Part shown: positions 63,301 through 64,000 of the stretch, piece after piece
Layout of the letters: every line of letters begins with the position of its first letter
Position numbering within the stretch: the stretch's first letter is position 1
Source: Pseudoduganella armeniaca
GTDB taxonomy: Bacteria > Pseudomonadota > Gammaproteobacteria > Burkholderiales > Burkholderiaceae_D
Assembly (NCBI RefSeq): GCF_003028855.1
Contig: NZ_CP028324.1
Coordinates: 4,030,001 to 4,094,000 of the forward strand
Reading direction: 5' to 3'
Length of the DNA: 64,000 bases
Program-made: the position numbers and the translations under genes
Notes under the pieces: model-generated
The model's input: only the letters and a program-made list of their open reading frames with translations
Told to the model about the DNA's origin: nothing
Databases searched by the model: none

Positions 63301-64000
63301 CGCCTACTACGCCAGCGGACAACTGGCCGACGCGAAGAACGAACACGCCCGGCTGCAGTGGTTCTACGACCCCGCCGGAAACCTGGTACGCGAACACCAG
63401 CACTATCACGGCCCGTTCCATCCGGACAAGCGCACGGCAGTCTGGCATCACCGCTATGACGAGCTGAACCAGCGCATCGGCACGACCCGCCCCGACGGTC
63501 ACCGCATCGATTGGCTGACGTATGGCGCAGGCCACGTGCACGGCCTGCTGCTCGATGGGCAGGAACTGGTGTCGTTCGAGCGCGATGCACTGTACCAGGA
63601 GACCGCCCGCACGCAGGCCAACGGCCTGCTGCAAACGATGAAGTACGACCCGGCGGGCCGACTGATCGAACAGCAGCTAGGCCGGAAGAACGTGGAGTTT
63701 CGCCCCGACCAGTACCGTCCCGACGCGCAGGTCGGCATGCAGGCAGCCATCCAGCGGCGCTACCGTTATGATCGCTCCGGCCAGCTGACGAGTATCGACG
63801 ATACCCGGCGTGGCCATATCGAATACCGCTACGATCCGATTGGACGGCTGCTGGCGGCGACCAGCGCCCTGGGCCATGAGACATTTGCGTTCGACCCGGC
63901 GGGCAATATTCAGGTGCCTAATACTGCGCAGCACCACCAGAGCATTGCCACCCGCGCCCCGCTGCCGAAGGTGCTGGACAACCTTCTGAAGGAATATGCG
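60344..64000 (+). CDS. RHS-repeat protein, probable polymorphic toxin, 3' end outside the window
   Basis: At least 1219 residues without a stop, cut by the window edge. The N-terminal 300 residues include two hydrophobic segments (LPVIGNIMALIDAIMDVVGVI, WVSLAINLIGVVPLP), as found in RHS effectors delivered by type VI secretion. After a Cys pair (DCKLCPA) comes the DUF6531-type block HSISFATGAETFTHRDFVLDAPLPIEWSRTYRS, then many YD/RHS repeats (YDxxGRL, DALGxxTxYxYD) that build the beta-cocoon. A PAAR domain is not seen. The toxin tip and immunity gene would lie to the right. The large reading frame on the opposite strand here is an artefact. Confidence 0.88.
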   Translation, partial: MTEPTPKPTERAPEVAVAPLNTIDQQDVGAAAAAFDKWLRKISHDYVTLERLSTVAGSLPVIGNIMALIDAIMDVVGVIQKYIAKKEVDFLQWVSLAINLIGVVPLPASSAARMCLRPTLHLARQKLAMGFKDIGATLVEVLVVHLNARLAGELETFVDGAMSRLSGILDECAKVADGIVDDLIKILKRCIGKEPLFDVAPPAQAESKLHDPKVQSSWRRMLGAIDRQYKRAANYAAATAARQLPESAVAGVTAIITHLTDFKPAFRGKLAALADEKAQMSIKWILLRLRDAVVKHKRDYAVLVPSAKGAQHKKDKAGHELGAASHQSPATGDANDCKLCPAKAATAHSISFATGAETFTHRDFVLDAPLPIEWSRTYRSQLVAYDRGNLGARWLTPYSTRIDVVSQGKLTALLYHAADGRSHRYPWLAVGEKHHDPVEQITLTRLSVTLLTLDFGKPLPEGQPSPWRETYELTDTVRSKAAEMGKQHFRLISIHAKDGAALGLRYDHVANGEAVLSDIISKQGDTIVAHAGTQIDAATGQIVALWEIKDGQLVRQLSAYDYNERGDLIYAQEENAAAWHYQYDRHLVTRYTDRTGRGINLAYDTSIDSGANAKAIREWADDGSHDTRLEWDKNIRLTYVTDALGQETRYYYDIAGYTYRTIYPDGLEEWFYRDNAKNVIRHIHTDGNSEHFRYDDHGNLLTHTRADGSQVHFEYDAQHRITGILDPEGGTWKRDYDAQGHLVEEIDPLGSKTQYAYDKAGRPVEVTDAKGGVKKLTYTPDGQLASYTDCSGHSTQWQYDERKRLIKRFDAAGNITRYRYTPVNVDTLTLALSEETGNHPGQLEAVIHPDGSEEQLRHDAEGRLLAHIDALQRRTAYSYTAAGLIAQRTDALGHSLRYRWDALGRLSALENENGSVYRFQYDPVGRLLQEQGFDGKTTEYRYHEGTGVLAETEEAGVITRLEFDAMGRLMQRRAAAPGQPEQIETFAYYASGQLADAKNEHARLQWFYDPAGNLVREHQHYHGPFHPDKRTAVWHHRYDELNQRIGTTRPDGHRIDWLTYGAGHVHGLLLDGQELVSFERDALYQETARTQANGLLQTMKYDPAGRLIEQQLGRKNVEFRPDQYRPDAQVGMQAAIQRRYRYDRSGQLTSIDDTRRGHIEYRYDPIGRLLAATSALGHETFAFDPAGNIQVPNTAQHHQSIATRAPLPKVLDNLLKEYA

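Noticed and set aside
60299..63634. A 1111-codon open frame on the minus strand opposite the RHS gene
   Set aside because: It lies entirely antisense to a clear RHS-repeat protein and its product is low-complexity Val/Gly/Ala sequence with no family features; high GC keeps the opposite frame open.

Overview
The window reads as a chromosome segment of a GC-rich betaproteobacterium of the Burkholderiales, most likely Oxalobacteraceae (Massilia, Duganella or Janthinobacterium relatives). This is an inference from protein character, from the order thrS-infC-rpmI-rplT-pheS-pheT-ihfA-merR with tRNA-Val upstream, from a leftward smc-zipA-ligA-galU-def cluster, and from the type of intergenic palindromes. 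No insertion sequence, integrase, prophage or CRISPR array is visible.

Layout. 1-2461: the end of a MipA/OmpV-type outer-membrane protein and an OPT oligopeptide transporter, followed by an array of palindromic repeats. 2782-11375: a tightly coupled leftward operon (smc, zipA, ligA, galU, def) for chromosome segregation, division, ligation, UDP-glucose and N-terminal processing. 11474-17322: a PAP2 phosphatase, a DUF1631 protein, a tiny basic Gly/Ser/Lys protein, a ClpP-like protease and an exported pair (thioredoxin-like and Gly-rich). 17547-22414: a consensus sigma-70 promoter, a tandem glycine riboswitch, gcvT-gcvH-gcvP and a strong terminator. 22434-28779: an accessory locus of unknown function, with two uncharacterised genes diverging from a winged-helix/nSTAND/TPR protein that is coupled to small proteins. 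28781-31504: a YtrA-type GntR/ABC cassette with a palindromic operator. 31629-34788: a glycosyltransferase and prfC, convergent across three perfect or near-perfect hairpins. 34888-42783: a minor pilin operon (pilE-like, fimT, pilV, pilW, pilX, pilY1). 42922-49642: an alpha/beta hydrolase, an OmpR-type two-component pair, a Crp/Fnr regulator, and a CHASE3-like kinase with a NarL-type regulator. 49966-57968: merR, ihfA, pheT, pheS, rplT, rpmI, infC and thrS. 58214-58479: two identical tRNA-Val(GAC) genes. 58594-64000: a Cache-domain protein, a cation diffusion facilitator and an RHS-repeat protein cut by the window edge.

Sequence quality. Four genes (thioredoxin-like, gcvP, the nSTAND gene and the ABC permease) are each broken by one missing base inside a G/C run, and adding that base restores an uninterrupted frame each time. 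The shared signature suggests homopolymer under-calling in the assembly more than real decay, so I describe them as single genes with a frameshift.

Most unusual signals: the palindromes whose two arms co-vary between copies; an apparent tandem duplication of part of the helix-hairpin-helix domain in LigA; two tRNA-Val genes with C33 and an A53-U61 pair; apparent non-AUG starts for infC (ATA) and possibly ihfA (ATT); a very long imperfect hairpin between infC and rpmI; and the uncharacterised divergent locus at 22-28 kb.
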